Shown: positions 11,116-24,565, numbered from the stretch's first letter. The stretch is 64,000 nucleotides of DNA from Pterois miles (GCA_947000775.1 CAMQGK010000637.1:17254001-17318000); one strand, 5' to 3'. Notes: a model not told the origin generated them from the letters alone. Made by a program: numbers and translations.

Positions 11116-14100
11116 CAGACCCTGTGGTTGTCCATTGAGGTGCATACACTTAAGAAATCAGTATCAGTATTTACTTCCTTTGTCCATTCTTCCCTCTTTC
11201 AACTTAATTTTTATTTTTTATTTGTCAACAAAGAATTTAATACATTTCGTGATGCATACTTATGTAGTTTTTAGTGCGGTTTTCATTGTGAAAAACAGGT
11301 CAGCAAATGTTTTATGCCATTGTTTCCATTGATGAAATCAACACAGTCCACAGTCCTTACCTGGAGTTTAACACCAGCTTCTCAATTTAAAACTTCAAAT
11401 AAACACTTATATCATAGTGGCCTTTATACTGTCCATAACGAGAATTAATGGACAGCTGCCAGCCAATCAGAAACAATAATTCTTAGTGGCCATGGTATAA
11501 ATACTAATGTGGAGGTCTGTAAGAAGAATTATCTGTACCATACTTTAGCTTCACAGGAAATACTTGTGAGAAGGATAAAGTTGGTTTTGGTCTTTTTAAT
11601 AGGATTAGTTTACAATGAAAAAATATAGAATATTACTCATTTTATGAGTTTTCAGACTTCCACACTTTGTATGCCCAGCTATCTGCACAGACCTCCCTCC
11701 TTGGAGAACCTGCAGCGGTATTACAGCGATACACTGAGTCCACCTTGAACAGATGACTTGTGTTGTCATTGTATTTGGCAAGAACAGTCTCGCCTACCAA
11801 GTATATCAATCAATCATGGGACCAAAAATTTAAATCATAAATCATTTTTTATGTTGATGGTTTTGTTACTTGACATACTTACACTATACTTAATTTGAAC
11901 ATGGTTTTAGATGCAGTTTAGTACACCTTAAACACCACAAGTACTCTTCCCTAAACTATTTGAACAATCTACACACAAGTGGACTAACATTCACATCCAA
12001 ACAACAACAAATGAAGGGCTTCGTCATTTTAAAATTTCTTGAGTTGGATCGTTCTTGTTTGTCCAGCGGGTGCTGTACCTACTCCTTTCTATCCATTATT
12101 CTGCTTTTGAAAAATCTGCCATAGATATGATTGGAGAGTCAAAACAAACACTGTGATTGTCATGTTCAGTTTCTGTCACTGACTGCCTGTCATTACAGCT
12201 TAACCGCGTCAGCGCACGGCTGTGCAGCCTTGACATGCAGTCCTCACTCTGACTGTGGAGGCCAGACTGTGTTTTCAGACAGGTCTTTGATGTCAGAGGC
12301 GATCACTGCTCATCTCAGAGGAGGAGCAAAATGAGTGGGAAAGCAAATAAAATAGGAGCTGACTGGCAGCTCGGTGGGTCTCAAAAGCCACTGAGGAAAG
12401 TGTCACTTTATATCAACTTAGTCATGAGGCCTAAATGGATACCTGTGGACTGAAGGAGATAGAGTTTTTCATTGCTAAAGACATGAGGTGTTTAACATTT
12501 AACTCTTTAAAAATGGGCCGTTTGTATGATGAGAAATAAAAACCGCAACAGCTCGAGCATCACTACACTAAGGCTTCTGTCCTTCGCATCATCGCGTTGC
12601 ATGCTCATGATGTCATCATTACGTTACAGGACGTAACAAAACTATCCACATCTTTGCACTTGATCTGCTCAGAAAAAATGAGCATATCTCAAATCCTAAA
12701 ATATGTACCTATTTCAAATAACTTATTAAGTGTTAAGACATATTTTGTCCATGTTTCTACATTTAGATTTTTGGATTAGTATTTTATGTGTTTATATACA
12801 GTAACGTTTGATTAAAAGATGTCTGATTTTTGTATTTTCTAAAATAATGACACAATTTCAATACCTTTTATCAATTATGATGGTTATTGACTTAACCATT
12901 TAGCCTAGGTTTTAGAGATATGAGCCATTTGGAGATACTCCAAGAATTATCACAATAAGCAGTAATACCATTGTAGGCATTGGCAGACCATTTCTATTGC
13001 AGAGTTCAAATGGTTAAAATAAACAAGTTCTGAAATCAGCGCCGTCTTTAGGCGGTTCGTGTGTTTGTAAGCTTTGTTTTTGTAGTTTTTTGTTTGCCTT
13101 TGTAACCATTTTAGCCATCCGTTTTCCCTATGAATGTGTGGTTCTGGGATAGTGGTTAATCTGTGGATCTTTCAGCATGTCGTTTATACTGATAAGATAT
13201 ACAGTACATATTTAAACCGTTGGATAAAAAGCCTGAGATTTCCAGCTATAACTGCCAATTTAAATTGTTATCACAGAGGCTTGCTTTCCACGAGTTGAAA
13301 AGAAGCAGTGCTCCCAAAACCAATTTAATAACCTTGCCTCCGTGCCAACACACACATAAACACAGAGATTACCCTCCAACGCTACAACTCCTCCCCTTTC
13401 TCCCTTGGCAGCTTAATAATTAATATGCTTATTTTTTGCCTCTTAGGCCAAAGCCTTGGGTAAGTGGAGCAGCTATTGATGGGGGCAGTGATGGGTAATA
13501 GGACATGAAAAGGACTTTTCTGTTCATCTCAGGTCCCCGCAGAGATATGGTGGGTGTTACTATATGCAATACCAGGCATGACTTCACCAAATGAAAATTT
13601 TAAAATCGCGTTCCCGACTTCTCTGCCACCACTCCACTGTACATTTATTTGTTGTGGTGCTAAAAAGATCTGGCTTCTGTCGACGGTATTTATCTGAGGC
13701 TCTGTTTTTCCACCACCACATCTACCAGGTGTTGCCTCTTTGATAATGTCATATTCAGTTTTTTTATTATAGTCTGTTATTGCGACATCCAGGCTGGGAG
13801 GCACATTTTATTGCCCATACACAGAGGTTGGTTCGGTCATGGATGTGGTCTGAAAGTGTCTGCTCCACAGTTCTGTGACAATGTAATGTTGGCATCACAA
13901 ACCTGGGTGGGCAGTCTTACCTTGAGGACAGTGAAGCAGATAAAAACAGGTAATTCAAGTTTTGTTTTGTTTTTTTATGGTCAAAATTGAGAGACAGAAG
14001 ATAGTTTATGCAAGAAAGTACAAATCACTGACAAGACTCACAGCAGTCCTGCTATCATCATCCACGATGTTCGTTATTTTTAGTAGCTGCTTCGTCAGTT

Positions 14101-14639
14101 CAGCAGTCTGGATCTTGACTGATAGTCGACCATTGGCAAAGACTTCATCGCTTGGGTCCATTGGTAGTCGTATTTTTAAACTGGCACAGCATGTGACATT
14201 TTATCCAGTGCAGTATTTGGGTTATATATTATGAAATCAGTCCACATACATACAATCCAACTGTTGAATATCACCCTATTATTTATTAATTCCAATAATA
14301 TTGTTATCCCTGCTGCTACACTGTTTGGTACTGACCAAAGTTACATATGTATGTACAGTATGTTGCAGGTTTGATGGGATCGTGTTCCTGTGTGTCCTTC
14401 ATGTATGCGTTCCAAGGGGCATGCTAGAAAAAGCATTATTTTGTACGACATATTGTCAGACCACAGCAGAAGGCAAAAGTGGTTATACCTGCTCCGAAAG
14501 GCCACTCACAAGTGTAATGAAAAGCCAGCTGCCGTAGAGAGGGGGGAAATGCCGTAATTGGTAATATGGAAATGACGCCGCACATTTTTAGACAGTCTAC
14601 TCAGGAAGGCCTCACATCTGAACATCGGGCCGTCTTTTG
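11116..14639 (+). other. erbb4: erbb4 intron 3, no recognised repeat
   Basis: Ordinary AT-rich intron. Short open stretches at 13529-13804 (minus) and 13962-14234 (plus) have no recognisable motif. I see no repeat I can name. Confidence 0.5.
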
Positions 14640-15120
14640 GTTACCTTGCATGATATTGGGATTTTCGTTGTCACAAAATCACGATATCCCATGAAAATCC
14701 ATCTTGTCAGGCTTCAAGTAATGCGTTTGTCTCCAGCAATCCAGAGCAGGGACCAATCAGCGTCCTGTGTGAAGCTACTGGCTATGGGCGGTGCTTAGGT
14801 ATGTGTGAGAGACGATGTTCATTCTAAACAACAATGGCGGCTCCCAAAGGCGTTAGCAGCGATGCTGCAATAGCATCAATTATATCAGAACTGGAGAGTA
14901 TTTCTTCACTGAAAGAAGAGTGAAGAACAGCACTAAAGGATTTTCTGGATGGAAAAGGTGTTTTCGCTCTTCTCCCGACTGACTTCGGCCAGACTTTGAT
15001 TGACAGATGGTTCATCCAAGCGCCTACCTTTTTCCAAACAGTTTCCAATGACGGCTTCCCTGATGGATTCTGTGTAACAAACCACGTGGTGGACTCAGGT
15101 TTGTCTTTTGATGCAGACAT
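14640..15120 (+). pseudogene. Decayed repeat copy 2 carrying a RecQ-like helicase Walker A segment
   Basis: An ATG at 14834 opens MAAPKGVSSDAAIAS. The frame continues through SISSLKEE, a stop (TGA near 14931), then VFALLPTDFGQTLIDRW and on to about 15139. Copy 1 at the window start shares the Walker A-like part. Here the Walker A Gly and Lys positions read DFGQT, so the nucleotide-binding loop is lost, while copy 1 retains GIGK. Upstream sequence (14640-14830, including GGACCAATCAGCGTCCTGTG) looks like the 5' flank that travels with this repeat. I infer an amplified RecQ-like gene fragment or a transposon with a helicase exon. Not functional. Boundaries approximate. Confidence 0.6.
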
Positions 15121-15139
15121 TACTGGTTTTATTCTGTGA

Positions 15140-16975
15140 GTAGAAAGGGGGGCGGGACTAGTGGTCTCTAAATGTTTTGTAGTTTCACCTTAAAACTACT
15201 TTATAGACTTCTAGGTGGACTTTCCCACCTTGGCTGAGTCCCACCACATACAAGTGCTGTGTGAACAAAGTGAGAGCCACGGCCCATAGTGTGTTACTGA
15301 ATGTCTCTCAGTCGGCCTGGAAAAACAAGGCCTCAATGACGTGTTGTTGCCTTAGCAAATAATGCACTGAGTGAAGCCAGCTTCCTCTGTGGTAAAACCA
15401 ACACACTTGGTATGCTTGTGGTAAGATATGCTCTCTCCTCCTCTCAGTCTTTCCATCTTTCCTTTTCTCAGGCCCTTTTTGTTTTGCCCATTCCAGAGAG
15501 TGTGGCTCATTTTAATTCAGCTGGCAGGCTGATCACACATCAGCCTTGATAAGCTAAGTGGCCCTCAGCAGCAGCAATTGAAGGTCTTTTTACGCTTTTT
15601 TTTTTAATCACTCTCTTGTTTGTCCCCTTCTTAATCTTTTACTTTTTTGTCTCTTTCCTTAATTGTTTTGTTTTTCTCTGAGATTTGTCTTATCTCAAGG
15701 TATTGTAATGTAATGTTCTCCTCCTCCTCCTCCGCCCTACCCATAAAGCTCAGATTACCAGGGCTTTATCACAGTTTAAGTTGAATAACCATAACCATTC
15801 TGTCATGATTTTATTTTTCCTCTCCTCATCTTTAAGCAGATGTTTTGCCTTGCTCGGGTATAATTCCATAATCCCCAAATCTCCATCACCATTTTTCATA
15901 AAGACTCATAGGAAACAAATGTGTGAGGGATGGGGCCAAATTTAATCAGCAGCCTGTGAATGCAATTATCTTGGCAGCGGAGAGGCGTATGTTTGGGGGA
16001 TGGGGGCCATGGTCAACGCCCACATGCCATCTACTATAGCTCAGCAAATATCTCAACAACAGTTCTCCTTCAGACTGACGGACACAGTATATCTAAGATT
16101 GTATACATTTTAAATATTGAATATTGGCAAAAAAAGGTTTTCTATTGACAGCTGTCCATTCAATTTTAGTCAAGTTCAGTTGCTATTGTGACTTTGAAAT
16201 GAACCATTGGCAGAATACAAAAGACTTTTGATCAGATGATACCAGAAGTTCTCATATTGCAACTTCAGTTTTGCTATTTCAGACATTAATAATTTGCTCT
16301 GCTCTATTACTACATCATTTTTTATACACATGCCCAACAACTGCTGTGCTTCCAGGCAGTTATTTCTTCCTCTGTCCCCTCAAAGACAGCCACTACTCAC
16401 ACATCCTCCTTTTCCGGTTTTATTGTTATTTTTTTTTTTACTCTCAATGCCACTTATTTTGTCTTTATAGAAGGTTTTACAACTTGCCACTCAGACACTC
16501 AACTACCAAGCGGGGCAAAGTAGAGCTTCAATTTTCAATGAAATAACAGACCTTGAGTTTCAAATTGAACATTTTACCCCTTTAGATGGAAGAGGTTGTT
16601 CATTATCCCAAAAATCGGCCAGTGTGAACGTCACGCAGCACGCGTAATGCTACTGCGGCCACTCAGCCATGAATATCAGCCATCATGTTAAAATTAAATG
16701 TGCGTTTAATATCCCATGTGTTTCCACATGCATATGCAGACACATACTATACATACTGGACATATGTACTGAAGAAATCACCCACATCTTGGCTGTGTAT
16801 TTCTCTCTGTTCAGCCTTTATTATCGTGTTTTTTTCGTTCATTACAGTTTTATTTCAATCACCCAACATGGTGTCATCCAGTTGTTTTGGTCTTACGATG
16901 CTTCTTTCTTCATAAACATCTGCCAGTTCATCTCTTCTTCTTCTTCTACCAACACATCAATGCGAGACACATATT

Positions 16976-17011
<36 letters not shown>

Positions 17012-17439
17012 AGCCCACGCTCTTGACCGCATTGTGTTCAGAGACAGTCAAATCCCAACGCTGCCATCTCTCTGGTGAACCTCCCGAGCAGTGCTTTTAT
17101 GTAGTCGAATTAATGCAGTTGTTCTTTTCAGGTCAATAGTTAAACACATAAAAGTGCAATTACATTTGAATGGGCACCAGCTTTTCGCTTGGGGACTGCG
17201 TTAACAGTGTTAAAATTGCATACAGTTTGCGTGGGAGATGCTCCATCCGTTGACCTTAAAGGAGATACAGTACGAGGTTTGTGATGCATGCTACGAGACT
17301 TTTTATGCTATGAATGGTTTAATATGACACTGAATTGGACTTATTATTATATCCCTATGTAAGGAGAGGTAGAGCGTACAGGAGAGCATGACAAGTGTCA
17401 AGCCTGCTTCAATATAAATGTGTGCATTAGTCTCTATGA
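15140..17439 (+). other. erbb4: erbb4 intron 3, no recognised repeat except a (CA)n tract
   Basis: Mostly unique sequence. It includes a (TCC)n patch at 15719-15733, a CA microsatellite at 16978-17009 and several T-rich tracts. AT-rich blocks at 15490-15600 and 15880-16010 could be conserved non-coding elements; this is untested. Confidence 0.5.
16978..17009 (+). repeat. (CA)n microsatellite
   Basis: About 16 CA units, beginning after TATTGTA. It creates spurious Thr-His open frames on this strand. Confidence 0.95.
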
Positions 17440-18480
17440 GTTGCTCAGAAAGAGAAATGGTCCAATTTGGTGACATGGCTCATGCGATTCTCAAAGTTTA
17501 GTTCTGAGTCAAAGATGACGCCAAGGTTTCTTGCCTGATGGCTCAGGCTATGCCCTGGAGAATTTTATTTTTTTGACAGTGTCTCTCTCTGAGCTGTAGG
17601 AACTTTAATTTTATTTCAGTTTCATCCTAGTTGAGCTGTAAAACATTTTGTGACACCCAGGGACTCATATCTAAAATACCAACCCTGTCTCGTAAAAATG
17701 TTCCCATACAACTAATTGCATTCTCGACCACAACGGATGTTTTTTGTATGTAAATTTGCTGCAGCAAGCGACATAGTATACTGAGCAACCATTAGGCGGG
17801 TAATGTAAAACAATAATGTTACTGAAGGGTCTTACGTATGAAAAATGAGTATTTGGGCGATAGGGGTGGCAGATGGGTCAAACAAATACCGGACGTTTTG
17901 TTTTGTTTGAATTTACATTAACCACATGTATATAACTTTTTAAAACTGTTTAAAAATGCAACCGTAATCTGGGAGAAAATATGCTTCCCTCAAAACATAA
18001 TGGAGAATGAAGTTATAAAGTTAAGTTGTAAAGGAATGTAATTTTTTGGGAGACAGGGTAGGAAACAAACATGAGACGACCATCAATTGGCCTTTAGAGG
18101 ACAACCACATAAAGTTGTGTGTCATCAGCATAGCTACGGAAAGAGATGATATTTCTCTTGATGACACCACCAAGGGGTAAAATATATAGACTGACTGGGC
18201 ACTCTACCAATTTTAAGCCTTAAATTCAGCTTATTTTTCAAGTTCCTGTGAAAATTGTGGTTTAATGTCTTCAGTAGGTCTGGAGGGACCGTCCAAAAGA
18301 CACTGACCCATACTAATGACTGCAAGTCAGTATATCCCGCCCTCCATTGCTTCAGTTTTGACCATTCTTTTTAAAAAATCTGTCTCTTGTGAGTCCCTCA
18401 ACTTTATAGAAGTACAATACCAAATTTCTATGGTAGTGCTAAGACTGACCCTTGTGGAAACCCACATGTAGTTTCTTTTG
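17440..18480 (-). mobile_element. Fragment of an L2/CR1-like non-LTR retrotransposon (reverse transcriptase)
   Basis: Read on the minus strand, three reverse-transcriptase landmarks appear in order. CGFPQGSVL lies near 18430-18480. YADDTQLY, the catalytic YxDD box, lies near 18110-18140. NLGVIFDSELNF, a thumb-region motif of fish L2-like elements, lies near 17490-17530. The frame is broken by stops and shifts. About 240 bp of unrelated sequence separates the PQG motif from the YADD block, and MITE 17680-18060 sits between YADD and the thumb motif. The element is dead and truncated at both ends. The family assignment rests on my recognition of these motifs. Confidence 0.8.
17680..18060 (+). 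mobile_element. MITE, CAACCCTGTCTCCTA family, copy 1
   Basis: The ends are inverted complements: CAACCCTGTCTCGTAAAA at the left, TTTTTTGGGAGACAGGGT at the right. The interior (TTTAAAACTGTTTAAAAATG, CAGATGGGTCAA) matches copies at 30207-30662 (inverted) and 41048-41583 (same direction). Length is about 380 bp with no coding capacity. It lies inside the LINE fragment, so it inserted after that element. Confidence 0.85.
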
Positions 18481-19059
18481 AGAGACTTAAGTGAAGACTG
18501 TATTTGCTCAGCATGTGTATATGCAGAATGTATGAGCGAGTTTTTCCACCATCTTCAAGACGGTAAAATATGCCCACAAGCACAGAAGACAAGATCTGAG
18601 GAAAATCACTCAAAGCGTCGTCTTACGTGGAAACAAAATGCGTGCCGACACAGTTCACTCTCCGTATGCACAGATATCCTGATCTTCTCTTCCAGGTCAG
18701 ACACACACATGCACGTTACATCTGGGATCTTCACGCATTTCCTTGGCAACAGTGGGGACTGGAGGGCTGGGATGGAACTGTGCAGCAGCGGCAGATGATG
18801 GATGGGAGGGGAGATCACCTATTTGTAGCGCAAAGGCAGAGATTTGCTGTCCTGACATCTCCTGTCGGCAACTGAGCAACAGTGATTGACGCAGCGCTGT
18901 GTGGCAACATAAGCCGCATCTGAAAACTCAGAAAATGTCTTCTTCTAAAGCTTAGTCTGGATCCATTTTCTACCACATTTATGTTCACATTATATGCATT
19001 AATCGTTGTCTTATGGATTGTCTATGTTGTATTTTCATTATGTTGTACAAACAACATCT
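18481..19059 (+). other. erbb4: erbb4 intron 3, no recognised repeat
   Basis: Several overlapping open stretches on both strands (18478-18879). None resembles a known protein, so I regard them as chance. Confidence 0.5.
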
Positions 19060-19290
19060 GTTGCATGCCTGTCTTGGAAGGGGGATCCCTCCTCTGTTGG
19101 TTTCTTCCATCTTTTTCTTTTTTCCCTGTTAAAGGGTTTTTTTCTTGGTTGGGGAGTTTTTCCTTATCCAATGAGAGGGTCACACTTTAAAGGTCAGAGG
19201 ATGTCCTATCCTGTACCGATTATAAAGCCCCCTAAGGCAAAATTAAGATTTGTGATTTTGGGCTATACAAGTAAAATTGGCTTGACTTAT
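19060..19290 (+). mobile_element. 3' end of a non-LTR retrotransposon
   Basis: The stretch contains CCCTGTTAAAGGGTTTTTTTC, GGGGAGTTTTTCCTTATCC, GTCAGAGGATGTC and the terminal AAAATTGGCTTGACTT. I recognise this as the 3' untranslated tail of a LINE widespread in fish. It is truncated at the 5' end, as target-primed reverse transcription typically leaves it. No reverse-transcriptase sequence is attached. Confidence 0.7.
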
Positions 19291-21011
19291 TGTTGGTTAT
19301 CAGTTATGTTTTCAGCGTGTGTTTCTTTTTTTTCAGTTAGAGTGCTGTAGATTCATGAAGAGGCTGTGACCTCCAGAGTGGGTCTGTTTCATTAAGTACC
19401 TAACCCTACCATCTATTCAGCCTTTGCAACCATATTCTCGACGCTCTTTACATTTTCTTTCTGCCTCGTTATTTATTTCAGTAGCCATCATGACGGATAA
19501 ATGGATACACTCATGGACTGATGGATGATTAAAAAAGATGTCCATCACAACATCCGTCACTCCAACTGATTTATTCATCATCTATCCAAACAGCATGTGG
19601 CGTCTTTAATTTGCCCAGTCGTTCACTCACTTATTATTTCATTCATTCTTTTATTTTTAAGTGGAGTTCAGTCAGTTCAGACCTTTTTTTTTTTAATGCT
19701 CTCTTTTCTTTGAGAGTGCATTAAGACACTGGAGTTGGGAAGAGTGCCATTATGGACCAGCAACATGGGTATTGAACGCTTCCCAGTACATGGTTTTCTA
19801 CGGTTTGCCAGTGAAACAATCTGAAAAAGTGTCTTTTTCAAGCAGTTCATACATGTAGCAGCAACTGCAGAAGGTCAGCAGAGTACTGCCGACATTCCCC
19901 ACCAACATTTTTCCAAATGTTGTAGGGATCCAAATTCGTGACCTTCTGGTTACAAGCCCACTGATAAAGCTAACTGGTAATTTAATTGATGCTCAAGGCG
20001 GTAATGAGGGCCTCATTACTGCCAACTCTGAGCCAAGCATGTGCGTATGCGTGAATATGTTTCTAGCATGCTTCTCTCTGCATGTGGACTCTTATTTTGG
20101 CATTTCTGCTAGTCTGAGTGCATCCTAGCAACAACTTCTTCTGCTGCTGGGGTGTACAGCAGGATCTGCGCCCCAGCATTTAGCCTCTTTGACCCAGAAT
20201 GCATCCTCATCTCCCAGCAGAGTTTTTCCCCTCTGCTCCACTGAACTAATAACAGAGGTCAGCTGAAACCAAGTTGAAGTTCTCGGATTCAATGAGACAA
20301 TACAGTGGAGACCCCAGGTAAAATCCCATTGCTAGAGGAGAGGGGGAACTCCTGCGTCTCTCTGATTGAATACCTGTTGAATGACTGTTTGAGTGTCTTT
20401 TTGAATCTTTCTCTTCTAACTACAGTCCAGCAGACTGTGTTCCCTCTTATTCATTAACCCAGCTTGTTTTTCTTCGCCTTTGTGTGTATATGCCACCCTA
20501 ATACCGACCTTACACCAAACAACTTCTCAAGCGATGCACTGTTACAGACATATTTCCAATGTCGGAATATAATCACAAGAGTTTTGCTTCTGTGATCTTG
20601 ACCGTTTACTGTAAGGTAGTCGTAAAACTCAGCCCAAGCCGTCTTAAGTCAGTTTTTTTTCTTGTCTTGACGTTCTGATAAAATCACACAAGTTTAATAT
20701 CATTGTAACACAAACATTGTCAACAGCAAATAGGTGCACTTTACCAAAAAGAAGTTCATTCAAGTGTGCTATTAATATACTTCTTTTAACCTCATTTACT
20801 TTTTTCTTATATTACTCTTTATTTTTATGTACTTATCAGAGATATATTTAACTAAAGTATACAAAATACACATGGCTCATACTGATAAGTGTAAGTCTAC
20901 TTGGACCTTATAGGCCTACTTGTACTTAATCTTTTGATTGAGATATACATAAGAAGGTAATTAAGTATTCTTACCTTATAGGCCTACAGAAAAGTATACT
21001 TGGCTTGTGTT

Positions 21012-21018
<7 letters not shown>

Positions 21019-21052
<34 letters not shown>
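21019..21052 (+). repeat. (GT)n microsatellite
   Basis: About 17 GT units, preceded by imperfect TTGTGTTTGTGT. Confidence 0.95.
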
Positions 21053-21056
<4 letters not shown>

Positions 21057-22635
21057 GCAAACAGTTAAGTAGCTAATGTCAGCTTGCTAGTAGTCCCATT
21101 TGGGACAATGTTTAGGTAGCTAGGTAGCTAATGCATACTCACCCGGGATTTTGAGCGCTGCAGCAATTTCTGTCTGCTTCTTTTTCTTCTTGTAAATTTC
21201 GACCAGGAGCAGGATGAAATCTAGTTGTAGTCTTGTAAATAGTGACCCTGAAAGATCCCCAGTCTTTGCAAAATACATTATTATAATGTGTGACTTAAAA
21301 ACTCTGTGACTTAAGACACACAGTCTTTAGATGTGAAAGGGTGTCAGTCTTTTAAAAGTCTTTTAAAGGTCTCCTAATGTATTGTAGTCATAGGAGGGAC
21401 TGAAGTGTTTTCTTGGATGTATTGACGGTTGTAGTTCAGCAGATGGATTCTCTTCAGTGTACAGAATATACACAGTTGGTCCTCCAACACTGGAGCAGTC
21501 CAAGCATTAATAATCTTCTGTTTTCCTACATATTTCTTCATTAAACAACACTTATTAATTCACCCACACAAACTCATTATTATGGCTTTTTTTCTGATCA
21601 TTGGTTTGCTATTTGCCTCCCAGTCTTAATCAAACTCATCCCCACACTGCAATAAAGAAAAAAAAAAATCACAACAAGCACTTACCATCAAAATAATTGC
21701 CTGCATACATTTGTTCTGCCTCCTTGAATTTCATATTGTTTTCCTCCAACGGTCATGCAGCCTGATATTGAAGATTGCTGCAGCTTTTGAAGCCATGCAC
21801 TCATTCAGATATGCTCGGTCGCTCTCGGGACGAAGCAGGGAAGGGGGTAGTTTGGAGGCTGTAGCTACGTGAACAAACTAATTAAGACATTTCTCTACCC
21901 ACTAAACAATCAACTACAGGATTTAACCATTGATCTCCCCCTGGCCGCCAACTGCACGCCCAGCATATGTGCAAGCCAAGCATTTACTTGTAATGAAAAA
22001 GCAAAGCGTGCATGAGTTTTGCACGTTATTGGAGGTATTATGTAACACTGTATCTGTTTGTTAATTATTCATATATTGGTGACAGAGGCCATGGGAAATA
22101 CTCTTTACTGTCCTGGGCAAAGTGCCAGCAAGGAGCCAATTAAACTAGTATTCAGTGTCTTGAAGTCGGGCATGTCATACTGTAGATCGGTGTGTTGTGC
22201 AGTTCATGTCCAAACGCACCATGTGTGCAAGAAGCTTTGCAAGATGGTGGAGCACTGGAAGTGCTGAGGGTCACTCGTTGTGACAGTGTTGAGCAGAGTG
22301 TTTCATTTTTCGGGGTCTGTTTATAAAATGTGCTAGAGAGTGTGAATGCTGCTCACGTCCAGCTGGAATGAGTGGAAATACCTTTGAAAGAGTTGTTTAC
22401 CACACAAAAGAATCCTGGCAATTGTTTTTGGCGAAGTTCTCACTTAGATTCATCTCTTTTGTTTACATTTCCAGATTAAATCCATGAAAATCGGTGGTTG
22501 TATTTGTGCGGTCTGCTGATGAGTGTGGCTCAAGTTTACGGGCGTGAGGACACATTTCCTTAACCGATTAGTGGTAGACAGCATATCTAAAGGTCCACTG
22601 TCACTTGGAAATATTCAAATCCACCATTATAATGA

Positions 22636-22668
22636 GCTTCTTCTTCTTCTTCTTCTTCTTCTTCTTCC
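22636..22668 (+). repeat. (CTT)n trinucleotide microsatellite
   Basis: About 10-11 uninterrupted CTT/TTC units, a pyrimidine-only tract on this strand. Confidence 0.95.
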
Positions 22669-24565
22669 AAGTCACTATACTTATTTGTTAATGTCCTAAT
22701 GACTATGTCTTTTGCAGAAGAGCAAGCCTTGCCTCTGGTTTAACTACATTAGCGACACAATGATCAAATTTAAAGGTGCTATTGATAACTTTGGTCACAT
22801 TCTCCCTCCCCTGTTTCATTGCATTTACTTCACAACAAGCCGTTGCCAGGCACTTACCATCAATCTCACTAATTTATATGTTTAACATCAGATATCTTCC
22901 ACAGAGATAAAGAAAACATTTATTTTGGACCCGCAAATGATTCAGCTGTCTTTTTTTTTTTTTTCGGAAAAAAACTTATCTTTACCCCGCAACTTTCTTG
23001 AAGCTCTGTGGATGTGTTTTATTTTTAATATTTGTCAACGTAAAAATTATATCACAAAGACCTTTATGGACTTTGCAATGATTTTCAAAGTCTTGTTTAG
23101 TGAGACTCAGAAAATCAGTGAGGACTTTGACAGTAAATTGGTTAAAAATGAATGAGGCTAAATTTTCATCAGTCATCAAGTCAAGATCTCAGGGTCAAAT
23201 AATCATGTTCAGATCATTTCAAAACTACCTGTGCATGTCTCCATCATACATTTTTCCTCAGGGTGTCAAGTCCTCATGCATAGATGATACTTTAGCTGGA
23301 ACATCCATTCATTCATAATGAATGGATTTTATTTTTCTCTAGGTTCATTCATTCAACACGTGAGCTGTGGCTAAATATGTCTTGGATACTGTGTGTTTAA
23401 AACTAAATTTGACATATTTTGGCTCCAGCTGCAATCCTACCAGCCAGTATGAGGATGAATGCTCAGGTAGTGATATCTCAGTTGAACAGGGTTTGGATGC
23501 CCTGCTGGCATTTTTGTCATAATAACTAACTGCTTTGCTTTGTCTGTTGTTTTGTCCATTGCCCTAGTTTGCCAGCAGCATCTTATTGTCCAAAAAAAAA
23601 AATTTGAATTTGAGACGAGGCCTCCTCCTAGCCGAGCGATATCCCTCCTGTGGTGAGAGGCAGGATTAATTTCTCTCCCTAACTCCCACCTCACATGCAG
23701 AAAGATAGAGAGAGCAGAGGTTGGGGGGGAGGGGGGGGGTAGGTAATACCACCACCACCTATTATCCAAGGAGCATCATTTAATCGGGCCTTTGTGGGAC
23801 AATATCGTATTTGGCTGTTTCAGTGTGGTGCTGGCGGGACGCCTCGTGTATGATTATGTGTCTCATCGGTTTCAGCCCTGTGTCAGTAATCTGTTTGTAG
23901 GGAGATAGAGAACACACAAGCTCTGTAAATAATGCAAATCTGCTACTGGGCTTCACTTTGTCTTTCTTCCCTGCCGTGCATCTCTCTGTGGCATTCTCCC
24001 ATCTTTATTTGTCTCTCTTTCTTTCTTTTTCTCACCCCTTCTCACATAAAAGTCAGGATTAGGCATTCTCTGAACTGCACAACAATGGTCGGAACCGCCC
24101 TCCGTATCCAATCATTCAATAGACTGTGTGTGGGGGTGTGGGTGTGTGGGTGTGACGAAACGAATCAATCCTCTGACAATCATTGGTTGGACAAGGTGAT
24201 GCATATTACGATAGCAAGATATATGACTTTTTTTCCCACCACCTTGATGAAATCTAAAATTACAAACTTGTTAGGGCTGCTGTCCCTTACTGGGGCTTAA
24301 ATCCCAGATGGATTTCATCTTGTGATGGTAGTGAGGCATAATTGATCCTGTCTGCTTGTAACGTGGGGATAGAAGGATGAGAAAAACAACAAAATGAGAA
24401 AAGATCAGAGGTTGCAATAACGGAAATATGACACGGCTTTGTCCTGGCTGCCTGACGACGACAACCGTCGCCAGATGTGTGTGTCTCAACATCAGCTGCT
24501 CCCCCAAAAACCCACCGATTCTCTTGCCGTCTATACTGACTGTGTGCTCCCTCTCTTCTTCACAG

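Larger units (their letters stand above)
19291..24565 (+). other. erbb4: erbb4 intron 3, 3' part
   Basis: Mostly unrecognised sequence. Microsatellites lie at 21019-21052 and 22636-22668. A direct repeat ACCTTATAGGCCTAC occurs at 20905 and 20973. A perfect small hairpin (11-bp stem, 3-nt loop) is at 23303-23327. A G-rich run is at 23722-23740. The tail CTCCCTCTCTTCTTCACAG (24547-24565) is a strong polypyrimidine tract for the exon 4 acceptor. Confidence 0.6.

Noticed and set aside
16669..17139. 156-codon open frame
   Set aside because: Extended by the CA microsatellite (Thr-His run), with no motif and no splice context.
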